Below, piece after piece: positions 54,070 through 63,446 of a stretch of 64,000 bases of DNA (positions within the stretch are counted from its first letter, which is position 1; every line of letters starts with the position of its first letter). A program made the translations under genes and the position numbers. The stretch comes from Nitrospirillum viridazoti CBAmc (lineage in GTDB: Bacteria > Pseudomonadota > Alphaproteobacteria > Azospirillales > Azospirillaceae): the NCBI RefSeq assembly GCF_000730165.1, contig NZ_CP022113.1:744001-808000 (forward strand), written 5' to 3'. The notes beneath the pieces are model-generated. The model saw nothing but the letters and a program-made list of their open reading frames with translations, was not told the DNA's origin and ran no database searches.

Positions 54070-56834
54070 TCATTCCCAAGCCCCTGCCCGCCAACCGGGA
54101 CGCAGCTCCGGTGCCGGCCGACGCGGACGCGGCGCGCCGCATCGCCGACCTGGAACAGCAGGTGGCGAAGCTGACGCGCATCAACCAGTCGCTGATGGAC
54201 CGGGTGGAGCGCCATGTGGACGGCCAGGGCTCAGCCTTTTCGCTGTTCCAGACCGCCATCAGTCTGGAGAATCAGGTCCGGTCGCGCACCCGGTCGCTGG
54301 AAGAGGCGCTGGTTGACCTGGAGCAATCCTATCAGGAAGCCGCCATGGCACGGGAGCAGGCGGAAACGGCCCGCCTGCGCCTGTTCACCGCCATCGAGGC
54401 GGTCAGCGGCGGCTTCGCCCTGTTCGATGCCGACGACCGGCTGGTGCTGTTCAACCAGGACTATCTCAGCTTCTGGCCCGGCATGGCGGGCGACGTCCAC
54501 CCCGGCATGTCGTTCAGCGACATGGTGCACCTGGCGGTGCAGCGCAAAAGCGTGATGGATGCCTATCGCGACCCCGACGGCTGGGTCCGCCGCCGCCTGC
54601 GCCAGCATGCCGATTGCCAGGGGCCCACCGTCCACGCGCTGAGCGACGGCCGCTGGATGCAGATCAATGAGAAGCGCACCAATGACGGCGGCGTCGTCGC
54701 CATCTACACCGACATCACCGCCCTGAAACGGCGGGAAACGCAGCAGTGGAAGGCGGCGCTGGCGCAGAAGAGCACCCTGCTGCAGGCCACGCTGGACAAC
54801 ATCTTCCAAGGGGTGGCGGTGTACGACGCCCAACTGGCGCTGGTGGCCTGGAACAACGAGTTCGTGCGCCTGCTGGACCTGACGCCCCGCTGCGTGCGGC
54901 GCGGCGCCGTCTTCGCCGATTTCCAGCGCTTCAATGACGGCCTGCTGGCCCATGGCATCAGCGAGCCGCGTTTCCTGGACCCTCAGAACAACCCGCTGCC
55001 GCTGCGGCTGGAACAGACCTGGTTCAACGGCCGGGTGCTGGATATCGAGCGCAACCCCATGCCCGACGGCGGCTTCGTCCTGACCTTCACCGACATCACC
55101 GAGCGCAAGCGCAATGAAGAGGCGCTACGCGACAGCGAGCGGCGCATCCGCCTGGTGACGGACGCCATGCCGGCCCTGATCGCCTATGCCGACGCGGACG
55201 AGCGCTACCAGTTCGTCAACGCCCCCTACCGGCAATGGCTGCACCGGCCGGAAACGGCCATCCTGGGCCGGCGCATGCGCAGCGTGCTGGCCCCCGCCTT
55301 CTACGAGCGCAGCCGCGCCTACATCCGCCAGGCCCTGGCCGGGCAGATCGTGTCGTTCGAGGTGGAGCTGACGCCCACCGGCGATCCGGACAATCTGGCG
55401 GAGCCGCGCTACGCCCATGTCACCTTCGTGCCCCATATCGGCCTACCCCATGCTGACCAGGACCGCGTGATCCTGGGCCTTTTCACGCTGATGCAAGACG
55501 TTACGGAACGGCGACGCGCCGACGCTGCCATCAAGGAGGCGAACGAGACGCTGGAGCGGCGGGTGACCGAGCGCACCGCGGCGCTGACCGCCCTGAACGG
55601 CCAGCTGCAGCAGGAGATCGCGGAGCGGCGGGAGGTGGAGCGCGCCCTGCAATCCGCCAAGGTGGAGGCGGAGCAGGCCAACCTGTCCAAGACCAAGTTC
55701 CTGGCCGCCGCCAGCCATGACCTGCTGCAGCCCCTGAATTCCGCCAGGCTGTTCGTGTCGGCCTTGGCTGAGCTGGAGCATACGCGCAAGAACCGGTCGC
55801 TGATCGACAACATCGACGTGTCGCTGGGGGCGGTGGAGGGCCTGCTGGACGCCCTGCTGGACATCTCGAAGCTGGACGCCGGGGCGGTGTCGCCGGAAAT
55901 CGTAGACTTCCCCATCGGCAGTCTGCTGGGGCCCCTGTCCACCGAGCACCAGGTGCTGGCGCAGGAACAAGGGCTGGCCCTGCGCTACGTGCCGTCGCGC
56001 GCGGTGGTGCGCAGCGACATCCGCCTGCTGCGCAGCATCGTGCAGAATTTCCTGTCCAACGCCGTGCGCTATACCCAGCGGGGGGGCGTGCTGCTGGGCT
56101 GCCGCCGCCGGGGCGACACCTTGCGCATCGAGGTGTGGGACAGCGGTCCCGGCATACCGGCCGACCAGCTGGACGAGATCTTCAAGGAATTCCACCAGTT
56201 GCATCGGGGCCCCATGCTGGGCAGCCCCACGGGGAATTCGACCAAGGGTGAGGGACGCACCCGCACCACCGGCCGGGGCATGGGCCTGGGCCTGGCCATC
56301 GTGCGCCGCGTCGCCAAGGTGCTGGACGTGACGGTGGAAACCCGGTCCATGGTCGGCCGCGGCTCCATCTTCTCCGTCGCGGTGCCCTTGGGCACCATGA
56401 CGGCCTCGGCCGTCGCCCGCCGTGTGACCGGTGAGGGCAACGCCCGTCCCCTGGACGGAACCCTGGTCCTGGTCCTGGATGACGAGCCCAGCGCACTGAT
56501 GGGCATGCAGGCGCTGCTGTCCACGTGGGGCTGCGAGGCGGCGGTGGCGTCCACCGGAGAGGAAGCGCTGGAGGTGCTGGGCCGCCTGCCCCGCCCGCCC
56601 GACGCCCTGATCGCCGACTTCCACCTGGGCGACGGCCACACCGGCCCGGATGAGGTCACCCGCCTGCGCCAGGTCATCGCCGCCGGCACCGGCCTGGCCC
56701 CACCCGCCATCATCGTCACCGCCGACCATACGCCGGAGGTCGAGGCCCAGGTGAAGCAGCACCAGTACTGGATGCTGAAAAAGCCGCTGAATCCGGCGCA
56801 GCTGCGGGCGTTGCTGTCCAGCATGCTGGGGTAG
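54066..56834 (+). CDS. Hybrid histidine kinase, NahK/ErcS type
   Basis: 922-residue soluble hybrid kinase without membrane segments. An N-terminal coiled coil (~25-120) is followed by three PAS-like domains (~120-490; VSGGFALFDADDRLVLFNQD, IFQGVAVYDAQLALVAWNNE, MPALIAYADADERYQFVNAP), a coiled coil, the H-box ASHDLLQPLNSARLF with phospho-acceptor H551, the ATP-binding domain (N-box NFLSNAVRYTQRG, DSGPGIP, GRGMGLGLAIVRRVA) and a receiver with D851 (DALIADFHLGDG). Domain order and the FIST partner match NahK and the ErcS group that regulates PQQ-dependent ethanol oxidation in Pseudomonas. A likely output is the LuxR regulator at 59878. Confidence 0.9.
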   Translation: MIIPKPLPANRDAAPVPADADAARRIADLEQQVAKLTRINQSLMDRVERHVDGQGSAFSLFQTAISLENQVRSRTRSLEEALVDLEQSYQEAAMAREQAETARLRLFTAIEAVSGGFALFDADDRLVLFNQDYLSFWPGMAGDVHPGMSFSDMVHLAVQRKSVMDAYRDPDGWVRRRLRQHADCQGPTVHALSDGRWMQINEKRTNDGGVVAIYTDITALKRRETQQWKAALAQKSTLLQATLDNIFQGVAVYDAQLALVAWNNEFVRLLDLTPRCVRRGAVFADFQRFNDGLLAHGISEPRFLDPQNNPLPLRLEQTWFNGRVLDIERNPMPDGGFVLTFTDITERKRNEEALRDSERRIRLVTDAMPALIAYADADERYQFVNAPYRQWLHRPETAILGRRMRSVLAPAFYERSRAYIRQALAGQIVSFEVELTPTGDPDNLAEPRYAHVTFVPHIGLPHADQDRVILGLFTLMQDVTERRRADAAIKEANETLERRVTERTAALTALNGQLQQEIAERREVERALQSAKVEAEQANLSKTKFLAAASHDLLQPLNSARLFVSALAELEHTRKNRSLIDNIDVSLGAVEGLLDALLDISKLDAGAVSPEIVDFPIGSLLGPLSTEHQVLAQEQGLALRYVPSRAVVRSDIRLLRSIVQNFLSNAVRYTQRGGVLLGCRRRGDTLRIEVWDSGPGIPADQLDEIFKEFHQLHRGPMLGSPTGNSTKGEGRTRTTGRGMGLGLAIVRRVAKVLDVTVETRSMVGRGSIFSVAVPLGTMTASAVARRVTGEGNARPLDGTLVLVLDDEPSALMGMQALLSTWGCEAAVASTGEEALEVLGRLPRPPDALIADFHLGDGHTGPDEVTRLRQVIAAGTGLAPPAIIVTADHTPEVEAQVKQHQYWMLKKPLNPAQLRALLSSMLG

Positions 56835-56931
56835 GACCGGGTTCCGGACCCGCGCGCCCGGTTGACACGCCTTCGCAACCGGCGATATGCCTGGCTGGTC
56901 GCTTTCACGCCCGAACAAGGTCCGGCCGCGC

Positions 56932-57717
56932 ATGCGTTCCCTTCTGGCCGGTCTCGGCCCCGCCGACATCCGCACGACCCCTTTTCCCCATGTCGTGGCC
57001 GACCGGCCCATGGAAGACGGCCTTTACCAGGAACTGAGCGCCAGCTTTCCCGGGTTTGCCCGCATGGGCTGGCATTGCGCCCCGGACCAGGTGCCCAACA
57101 ACCGGCGCTTCGAACTGTCGGCCGAGATGATCCTTCAATCACCGGATTTGCCGGCCTGCTGGAAGGACTTCGTCGCCTACCACGCCGGTCCGGCCTTCCT
57201 GGCGGAGGTCGCGGCCCTGTTCGACGGCCACTGGGACCCGGCGATGCTGGCGGCCCTGGATGGGCACCTGACGGGTCATAGTGCCGGGTTGCGGCGCCTG
57301 ACCTCGCCGGGGCCGTATCGCATCCACCAGGACGCGCGCATGGAGATCAACACCCCCGTGCGCGACCGCGCCTCCTCCTCGCGCGGGCCCCATCTCGACA
57401 CGCCCAACCGCCTTTTCTCCTGCCTGTTCTACATGCGGGCGCCCGATGACGACGCACACGGCGGTGACCTGGTGCTGTACCGCTGGCGCAACGGGCCGAC
57501 GGGGCGCATCGCGGACTATGCGCTGCCGGACACCGCTGTGGAGGCGGTCTTGACCGTGCCCTACGCCGCCAACCGGCTGGTGATCTTCCCCCAAAGCCTG
57601 AACGCCCTGCACGGCGTCAGCCCCCGCCACCCTACACCGCATACCCGCCGCTATGTCTTCATCACCGCGGAGCTGACCGAGGACTGGCTGGCTCAACCGG
57701 CGCCTGAGGGAATGTGA
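56932..57717 (+). CDS. 2OG-Fe(II) oxygenase-like protein
   Basis: About 261 residues, double-stranded beta-helix dioxygenase. The iron motif HxD is in RGPHLDTPNRLFS, the distal His in LNALHGVSPR, and the 2-oxoglutarate-binding Arg probably in TPHTRRYVF. ATG 56932 is preferred because a TTGACA box at 56862-56867 with a weak -10 at 56884-56889 would start transcription near 56895; ATG 56887 would then be untranslated. It is followed after one base by the sulfotransferase-like gene, suggesting a two-gene unit that modifies a common substrate. Confidence 0.8.
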   Translation: MRSLLAGLGPADIRTTPFPHVVADRPMEDGLYQELSASFPGFARMGWHCAPDQVPNNRRFELSAEMILQSPDLPACWKDFVAYHAGPAFLAEVAALFDGHWDPAMLAALDGHLTGHSAGLRRLTSPGPYRIHQDARMEINTPVRDRASSSRGPHLDTPNRLFSCLFYMRAPDDDAHGGDLVLYRWRNGPTGRIADYALPDTAVEAVLTVPYAANRLVIFPQSLNALHGVSPRHPTPHTRRYVFITAELTEDWLAQPAPEGM

Positions 57718-57718
57718 G

Positions 57719-58414
57719 ATGCGCCTGCTGGTCCACGGCATGCAGTCGAGCGGGGCCACCGCCTTCACCCGCGCCCTGGCGGAGCGGCCCGGCTGCATCG
57801 CCCTGGCGGATATTCCCAACAACTTCGCCGCCCCGCGCGTGACCACCACGGCCGACTTCGTGGCCAAGGTGGTGGTGACCACGGCCTATCCCCTGGCGAC
57901 CCACGTGGAACGCTTCCGCCCCGACAAACTGGTGTTGTTCCTGCGTGACCCGCGTGACAACTACGCCAGCCTGTCGACCGCGAACTACCGCCACCATTCC
58001 GGCCTGATGGACGAGAAGTTCCTGATCCTGGACCAGTTGTTCGCCGAGCGGCACCGGCTGTTCGACGCCGTCATCCATTATGAGGATTTCGTGGCCCGCG
58101 ACCCGTCGGTGTTCACGGCCCTGGCCGACCTGGGCTGGCCGCTGGACGAAGCGCACTATACCTTCCGCCGCGACTACAATGACCTGCTGCGGACGCTGTG
58201 GGAGGCGGAACCGGTGCTGCAGGAAACCATGGACGTGGTCTTTGGCAACGCCCGTGGCCCGGGCGTGACCGACCGCTGGCGCGACAAGCCGCGCGATCCG
58301 GCGGTCGACGCACAGTTGGAGGCGCTGTGCCCCCGCCTGCTGCGGCATTACCAAGGCCGGCCCATAAGAACCGGTCAGGCCAGGTCGGTCAGTGCGAAGT
58401 CATCGCCCTTATAG
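57719..58414 (+). CDS. Sulfotransferase-like P-loop protein
   Basis: 231-residue protein with a 5'-phosphosulfate-type loop (VHGMQSSGATAFTRAL) and a 3'-phosphate-binding stretch (LVLFLRDPRDNYASLSTANY), both typical of PAPS-dependent sulfotransferases; catalytic acceptor residues are not certain. The last ~13 residues (QARSVSAKSSPL region) are read antisense through the 3' end of vapC (40-bp overlap), which suggests the original C-terminus was replaced when the toxin-antitoxin pair came to lie here. Confidence 0.75.
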   Translation: MRLLVHGMQSSGATAFTRALAERPGCIALADIPNNFAAPRVTTTADFVAKVVVTTAYPLATHVERFRPDKLVLFLRDPRDNYASLSTANYRHHSGLMDEKFLILDQLFAERHRLFDAVIHYEDFVARDPSVFTALADLGWPLDEAHYTFRRDYNDLLRTLWEAEPVLQETMDVVFGNARGPGVTDRWRDKPRDPAVDAQLEALCPRLLRHYQGRPIRTGQARSVSAKSSPL

Positions 58415-58767
58415 AGAAGGACCGCGCCCTGCGCTTTGGCACAGGCATAGGCGAAGCAATCCCCCATGTTCAATGCGGCTGGATGACGGCCCTTCCCGTA
58501 GCGGGCGTAGGCATCATAGGCAATATCCCACTCCCGCACGCCGAGGTCCACAAACCGGAAGCCCGCTTCCTTCAGGAAATCAAGCACATGGCTGCGTGCC
58601 CTTGCCGGTTCAATTTTGTAGGATCGGCAAAGGCCAGCCGCCGTTTCCCAAACCGCAAGGGCAGAACAGAAGCGATCCGCGTGCATTTCCAGCCGGTCCG
58701 CCAAGGCGGCGGCATCCTCCTCCCCAGCAATAAGGGCGATCAGGGCCGACGCATCCGCGAAGATCAT
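58375..58767 (-). CDS. vapC: VapC-type PIN-domain toxin
   Basis: 130-residue PIN-domain RNase. The acidic active-site residues are visible: D5 (MIFADASALIAL), E41-region (AVWETAAGL), and D in NMGDCFAYACAKAQGA with the following KGDDF. The gene begins immediately after the vapB stop codon. Its 3' end overlaps the convergent sulfotransferase gene. Confidence 0.92.
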   Translation of the reverse strand: MIFADASALIALIAGEEDAAALADRLEMHADRFCSALAVWETAAGLCRSYKIEPARARSHVLDFLKEAGFRFVDLGVREWDIAYDAYARYGKGRHPAALNMGDCFAYACAKAQGAVLLYKGDDFALTDLA

Positions 58768-59007
58768 TCAGAGGTTTCCGGAAAGATCGTCAAAGAATGC
58801 CTTGTCGGCCGGTAGTCCGGTTGGGGCCGGTAAAGGATGGCGGGCACGGAAAGCCGCCAAGCGATCCCGCAAGGGAACAGCCTCTGCCAGGCGCTGAAGT
58901 TCCGCCCGCACCGCCAGCTTGACCGCATCCTGTTTGGAAATGCCCCGGAGGACCGCCAACTCCGCCACCAGTTCGGCGGTAACGTCGTCCTTGATGTAGA
59001 GAGGCAT
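58768..59007 (-). CDS. vapB: VapB-type antitoxin (Rv0623/PSK family)
   Basis: 79-residue antitoxin. MPLYIKDDVTAELVAELAVL, then SKQDAVKLAVRAELQRL, is the PSK/Rv0623 ribbon-helix-helix pattern; the C-terminal part (GLPADKAFFDDLSGNL) should occupy the toxin. ATG 59007 has GGGGAG 9 nt upstream; ATG 59013 is too close to it. A candidate operator lies at 59033-59065. Confidence 0.9.
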   Translation of the reverse strand: MPLYIKDDVTAELVAELAVLRGISKQDAVKLAVRAELQRLAEAVPLRDRLAAFRARHPLPAPTGLPADKAFFDDLSGNL

Positions 59008-59032
59008 TGCCATTATCTCCCCAACGGGCCGC

Positions 59033-59065
59033 CGGATATCCAGGAAAGATACATCGGGATATCCG
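59033..59065. promoter_or_regulatory. vapBC operator inverted repeat
   Basis: CGGATATCC (59033-59041) and GGATATCCG (59057-59065) are inverted repeats 24 bp centre to centre, each itself containing the palindrome GGATATCC, 26-58 nt upstream of vapB. This is the expected layout for VapBC autorepression. Confidence 0.7.
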
Positions 59066-59222
59066 TGCATTCAAGAACCACCCGCGGTGTAAGAATTCCA
59101 CCGCTGAGCGCTGGTCCGGAAAATTTGCCTTGTTCCACGCCGTGCAACTGACAGCTGGGCAGATGCGCCGGCTTGCGTCCCCGCTGGGTCCGGCATTGGG
59201 CATTCTGACACCCGAACCGCAC

Positions 59223-59798
59223 CTACATCCGGTAGCCGGGGGTGGGTGTCCACAGCTGGGTCAGCGGCCCGTTGGCACCAGTGACGGGATCAAGGGGCGG
59301 GAAAGGCAGGTGGGCGATGCGCTCCAGCTCCGCCGGCGTCGCCGCCTCGCGCCGGATGTCCCAGTCCTGGCCCGGCGGATAGCCGCCCACCACCAGGAAG
59401 TCATCGCTGGCAGCAACGCGGCAATGGCCGGTGCCGGCCGGCAGCACGGCGACATCGCCGGCGTGCACCGCCACCCGGCGGCCGTTGGGCCCACCCAGCA
59501 TGAGTTCCGCCTGCCCCCGGGCGAAGCCCAGCACCTCGTGCGCGGACGAATGATAGTGGTGATAATCGTAGATGCCGTCGCGCCAGCGCGCGGGCCAGCC
59601 GTTGCGCTGGAACAGCGCCTCGAACACCGCCGCCGGGTCGCCATCGCCCAGCGGCACCATGCCCCGGTAGATCAGGACGTGCAGGCGGGCATTGTTGGGC
59701 ACCCAACTGAGGCTGTGCAGGATGAAATTCTCCGGCCAGCGGCCGTATTCCCCCGCCATGCCGCCATAGGCATCGGCTTCGGCGTGCTGGTCGGCCAT
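59223..59798 (-). CDS. YjlB-like cupin protein
   Basis: 191-residue single-domain cupin. The YjlB-like pattern is seen in [56 protein letters not shown] and [20 protein letters not shown]. The His cluster [10 protein letters not shown] and the later H in GTGHC form the likely metal site. The enzyme activity is unknown. It lies 79 nt downstream of the LuxR regulator, same strand. Confidence 0.88.
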   Translation of the reverse strand: MADQHAEADAYGGMAGEYGRWPENFILHSLSWVPNNARLHVLIYRGMVPLGDGDPAAVFEALFQRNGWPARWRDGIYDYHHYHSSAHEVLGFARGQAELMLGGPNGRRVAVHAGDVAVLPAGTGHCRVAASDDFLVVGGYPPGQDWDIRREAATPAELERIAHLPFPPLDPVTGANGPLTQLWTPTPGYRM

Positions 59799-59877
59799 GG
59801 CATGACCCCCTGAAGGCGGAACGGTTCCACCCTCTGAAATCCGCCGGGCCCCCGCAGGTTCCAGAGCAGGTTCCGGA

Positions 59878-60549
59878 TCAGCCTTCCGCCACGTCGGCGA
59901 AGCTGTCCAGGTGCAGGCGGCCGGCCATGACCACCGCCTGGGTCCGGCTGTAGACGCGCAGCTTGTGCAGGATGCTGGAGACGTGGGCCTTCACCGTGGT
60001 TTCGGCGATATCCAGGTCATAGGCGATTTCCTTGTTCAGCTTACCCGTGCCCAGCAATTGCAAAACGCGGCGCTGCTGCGGCGTCAGCGTCAGGACCCGC
60101 TGCAGGAAATCATCATCCGCCGCCCGGCCCTTGGAGTCGGGGGCCGGCTCGGCCAGCGACAGGTCGTCGGGACGGTAGGTGCCGCCGGCGGCTACCAGCG
60201 ACAGGGCGGCCACGATCTCTGCGCGGGGGGTGGACTTGGGGATGAAACCCATGGCACCCAAGGCCAGGGCCTCGCGTACCAGGCGCGGGTCCTCCAGGGC
60301 GGAGATCACCACCACCGGGGTGGCGGGGAATTGACTGCGGATGCGCACCAGCCCCTCGAACCCGTCCACACCGGGCATGCGCAGATCCAGCAGCAGGAGA
60401 TCGGCGGCGCCGATGGACTCCAGCAACTGCATCACGCCCGCCAGATGGGCGCATTCCAGGATTTCAGGCTGGTCAAATGCGGACTCCACGGCCAGGGCCA
60501 GGGCGCCCCGCACCATGGGATGATCGTCGGCAATGATTATTTGCGGCAT
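59878..60549 (-). CDS. LuxR/NarL-family response regulator (ErbR/AgmR-like)
   Basis: 223-residue two-component regulator. The receiver has the acidic pair D8/D9, phospho-acceptor D55 ([10 protein letters not shown]) and conserved K105 (GFIPKS). The C-terminal LuxR helix-turn-helix reads [20 protein letters not shown] and [15 protein letters not shown]. No partner kinase is adjacent, but the hybrid kinase at 54066 is close. Regulators of this class (ErbR/AgmR, ExaE) switch on PQQ-dependent alcohol oxidation in Pseudomonas, so control of pqq and xox genes here is inferred. Confidence 0.9.
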   Translation of the reverse strand: MPQIIIADDHPMVRGALALAVESAFDQPEILECAHLAGVMQLLESIGAADLLLLDLRMPGVDGFEGLVRIRSQFPATPVVVISALEDPRLVREALALGAMGFIPKSTPRAEIVAALSLVAAGGTYRPDDLSLAEPAPDSKGRAADDDFLQRVLTLTPQQRRVLQLLGTGKLNKEIAYDLDIAETTVKAHVSSILHKLRVYSRTQAVVMAGRLHLDSFADVAEG

Positions 60550-61230
60550 GCGTCGCCTCGTTTGCGGGCGATTATGATTCGGCGTTTCCTCGATCTTGAC
60601 GATAGTCGATATCGAGCAACCCGGCTAGTGCCTGGGAGGGTTAGGCCACCATTCGGCGGCAACCGGGCCCACGCCATCGCATGCGCGGGCTTAATTATTT
60701 GATTATCCAGCTTTATCGCCGCCGCGGGGGGTGGCGCCGACACCACCTTGACGGGTGCCGGGTGGGTTTGAAATTACCCTTGTACCAAAGTACAATTGGC
60801 ACCCGGGACGGGCTTCTTGAAGATGGCCAGCAAGCCGAACGGTGGCCCTTTACCTTTGATGTTCCAGAGGGAAGGCTGAAAGGAACGGCACCCAGGAGAG
60901 GAACGGCCCGGCGGGACAGACCCGGCGGACCAGCAAAGACGAAGAACTGGCAGAGTCGAAGTTCCCGCGTGATCATGGGCCTGCGGTGTGACCGGTTGTC
61001 GGCGCCCCGTTTGCCTCTTTTGGCCCACTGCAGCCTGGTTTCAACGGTATTCCTCGCATCGCGGAATCAGGCGCGATCGACATCCACCCGTGGCCCGGCG
61101 CGCCGGTGGCGGGCGGCAACGGTGAAGATGGGATTGTCAGCGGTGGTCAGCGGCCCAGGACGGGATGGGAACAAGCGGGATGGAAACCGGTCCGAAGGGA
61201 CCTATCCTTAACCTTCTGAGGAGAGCCCCC
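60550..61230. promoter_or_regulatory. 680-bp control region upstream of pqqA2-xoxF
   Basis: No supported gene. It contains the inverted repeat TTGTAC-CAAA-GTACAA at 60780-60795, a candidate activator site, and a strong ribosome site (GAGGAGAG) for the second pqqA at its end. The open frame at 60681-61211 has no RBS, family similarity or typical codon pattern. Confidence 0.55.
60780..60795. promoter_or_regulatory. TTGTAC inverted repeat
   Basis: Perfect 6-bp arms TTGTAC/GTACAA around CAAA, about 435 nt upstream of pqqA2. The minus-strand element TGGTACA before pqqA1 (about 50786) resembles one arm. It may be the target of the nearby LuxR regulator; this is inference. Confidence 0.45.
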
Positions 61231-61308
61231 ATGCGTTGGAAGAAGCCCATCGTCACCGAGATCGCGCTCGGCATGGAAATCAACTGCTACGCCTGCGCGG
61301 ACGTCTGA
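61231..61308 (+). CDS. pqqA: PqqA precursor peptide (copy 2)
   Basis: 25-residue peptide MRWKKPIVTEIALGMEINCY then ACADV, with the PQQ-forming Glu and Tyr in MEINCY. GAGGAGAG lies just upstream. It differs from copy 1 at the N-terminus and last residues but keeps the EIALGMEINCYACA core exactly. It is not linked to pqqB-E; instead it sits 224 nt before xoxF in the same direction, so PQQ precursor supply may be co-regulated with the dehydrogenase. Confidence 0.95.
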   Translation: MRWKKPIVTEIALGMEINCYACADV

Positions 61309-61322
61309 CGCCCACGCCATCA

Positions 61323-61350
61323 CCGGCCGGACCCGGCGGGGTCTGGCCGG
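61323..61350 (+). terminator. pqqA2-xoxF intergenic hairpin
   Basis: CCGGCC-G-GACCC pairs with GGGTC-T-GGCCGG around a short loop, 15 nt after pqqA2. No T-run follows, so it is more likely an attenuating or 3'-protecting structure than a full terminator. The following ~170 nt up to the xoxF ribosome site are non-coding. Confidence 0.5.
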
Positions 61351-61532
61351 CCCGACGCGCATCCGCCCGGTGCGCCGTCCCTATGCGTTCCGTCACCAGT
61401 TCCGGGCCTGGACGCCTGCTGCGTCCGGCGGGCTGCCTGACCATGATCAGCCTAATCGCGTCGCCCATCCGCCGGCCAGGCGGACACCAATCGGACCGGA
61501 CCTACCGGCCAATCCCCAGGGAGGGAAATTAG

Positions 61533-63332
61533 ATGAAACAGCGGAAGAAGGTGTTGTTGTCCTGGACCGCCCTCGTGGCGGCCAGCTTGCTGTCCAGCCA
61601 TCCGTCGCTGGCCAACGACGAGCTGACCAAGGCGAGCAAGGACCCCAAGCAATGGGTCATGCAAGCCGGTGACTACGCCAATCAGCGCTACAGCTCCTTG
61701 AAGCAGATCACAACCGCCAACGTTAAGGAACTGCGTCCGGTGTGGACCTTCTCCACCGGCGTGCTGCGCGGCCATGAAGGCGGCCCGCTGGTCGTGGGCG
61801 ACGTCATGTACGTCCACACCCCCTTCCCCAACGTGGTGTATGCGCTGGACCTGAACAACCAGGGCCGCATCCTGTGGAAGTATGAGCCCAAGCAGGATCC
61901 GACCGTCATTCCCGTCATGTGCTGCGACACCGTGAACCGCGGCGTAGCCTATGGTGACGGCAAGATCATCCTGAACCAGGCCGATGCCAACGTCGTGGCG
62001 CTGGACGCTAAGACCGGCAAGGAACTGTGGAAGGTCGCCAACGGCGATCCCAAGAAGGGCGAGACCATGACGGGGGCGCCCGTCATCGTGAAGGACAAGG
62101 TGCTGGTCGGCATCAGCGGCGGCGAATTCGGCGTGCAGGGCCGCATGACGGCGTACAACCTGAAGGACGGCTCCGTCGCGTGGAAGGCCTACTCCGTCGG
62201 CCCCGACGACCAGATCCTGGTCGACCCGCAGAAGACCACCAGCCTGGGCAAGCCCATCGGCGCCAACTCCTCCCTGTCGACTTGGCAGGGCGACCAGTGG
62301 AAGACCGGCGGTGGCGCCACCTGGGGCTGGACCAGCTATGACCCGCAGCTGAACCTGATCTACTACGGTTCGGGCAACCCCTCGACCTGGAACCCCAAGC
62401 AGCGCCCCGGCGACAACAAATGGTCGATGACCATCTTCGCCCGCGACGCCGACACGGGCATGGCCAAGTGGGTCTACCAGATGACGCCCCATGACGAATG
62501 GGACTATGACGGCGTCAACGAGATGATCCTGGCTGACATCAAGGTGAAGGGCACGCCCGTCAAGGCGTTGGTCCACTTCGACCGCAACGGCTTCGCCTAC
62601 ACCATGAACCGCGAGACCGGCGAGCTGCTGGTGGCGGAGAAGTACGATCCAGCGGTCAATTGGGCCACGCACGTGGACATGAAGACCGGCCGGCCGGAAG
62701 TCGTGGCACAGTACAGCACCGACAAGAACGGCGAAGACCACAACACCAAGGGCGTCTGCCCGGCGGCCCTGGGCAGCAAGGACCAGCAGCCGGCCTCGTA
62801 CTCGCCGGATACCGGCCTGTTCTACGTACCGACCAACCACGTCTGCATGGACTATGAGCCGTTCAAGGTGTCCTACACCGCCGGCCAGCCCTATGTCGGC
62901 GCCACCCTGTCTATGTTCCCGCCCAAGGGCGAGAACCACCTCGGCAACTTCATCGCCTGGGACGCCAGCACCGGCAAGATCGTCTGGTCCGACAAGGAAA
63001 CCTTCTCCGTCTGGTCGGGCGCCCTGACCACGGCGGGCGGCGTCGCCTTCTACGGCACGCTGGAAGGCTACCTGAAGGCCGTGGATATGAAGACCGGCAA
63101 GGAGCTGTACAAGTTCAAGACGCCGTCGGGGATCATCGGCAACGTCACAACCTATGAGCACGGCGGCAAGCAGTATATCGCCGTGCTGTCCGGTGTCGGC
63201 GGCTGGGCCGGCATCGGCATGGCCGCCGGCTTGGGCGGCGACACCGACGGCCTGGGCGCCGTCGGCGCCTACAAGCAGTTGGCCAACTACACCCAGCTGG
63301 GCGGTGTGCTCACCGTCTTCGCCCTACCGTAA
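61533..63332 (+). CDS. xoxF: XoxF-type lanthanide-dependent methanol dehydrogenase
   Basis: 599-residue periplasmic PQQ enzyme oxidising methanol (and probably other alcohols), passing electrons to a cytochrome c. Signal peptide ends near SSHPSLA. An eight-bladed propeller follows with the adjacent-cysteine disulfide C130-C131 ([13 protein letters not shown]), metal ligands E198 (SGGEFG) and N282 (GSGNPSTW), catalytic D324 and the extra D326 in DEWDYDG. That Asp two residues after the catalytic Asp is Ala in calcium-type MxaF and marks lanthanide dependence. Tryptophan-docking repeats close the propeller ([23 protein letters not shown]). GGGAGGG precedes the ATG. A terminator-like hairpin separates it from xoxG. 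Confidence 0.95.
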   Translation: MKQRKKVLLSWTALVAASLLSSHPSLANDELTKASKDPKQWVMQAGDYANQRYSSLKQITTANVKELRPVWTFSTGVLRGHEGGPLVVGDVMYVHTPFPNVVYALDLNNQGRILWKYEPKQDPTVIPVMCCDTVNRGVAYGDGKIILNQADANVVALDAKTGKELWKVANGDPKKGETMTGAPVIVKDKVLVGISGGEFGVQGRMTAYNLKDGSVAWKAYSVGPDDQILVDPQKTTSLGKPIGANSSLSTWQGDQWKTGGGATWGWTSYDPQLNLIYYGSGNPSTWNPKQRPGDNKWSMTIFARDADTGMAKWVYQMTPHDEWDYDGVNEMILADIKVKGTPVKALVHFDRNGFAYTMNRETGELLVAEKYDPAVNWATHVDMKTGRPEVVAQYSTDKNGEDHNTKGVCPAALGSKDQQPASYSPDTGLFYVPTNHVCMDYEPFKVSYTAGQPYVGATLSMFPPKGENHLGNFIAWDASTGKIVWSDKETFSVWSGALTTAGGVAFYGTLEGYLKAVDMKTGKELYKFKTPSGIIGNVTTYEHGGKQYIAVLSGVGGWAGIGMAAGLGGDTDGLGAVGAYKQLANYTQLGGVLTVFALP

Positions 63333-63349
63333 CCCTCTCTCCTTCTCAG

Positions 63350-63386
63350 CCCCGCCTGGGGATCATCCCTCAGGCGGGGCTTCTTT
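63350..63386 (+). terminator. Rho-independent terminator after xoxF
   Basis: CCCCGCCTG and CAGGCGGGG form a 9-bp stem, extended by GGG/CCC, followed by CTTCTTT. Because xoxG follows in the same direction within 60 nt, it probably acts as a partial terminator that makes xoxF message exceed xoxG. Confidence 0.8.
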
Positions 63387-63446
63387 GCCCCTTGAGCTAG
63401 AGCACACATGCCTGGACTCCCCACTTCGCGAAAAGAGGTCCGACTG

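Noticed and set aside
60681-61211. Possible gene upstream of pqqA2
   Set aside because: No RBS, atypical composition and it overlaps the candidate palindrome and promoter.
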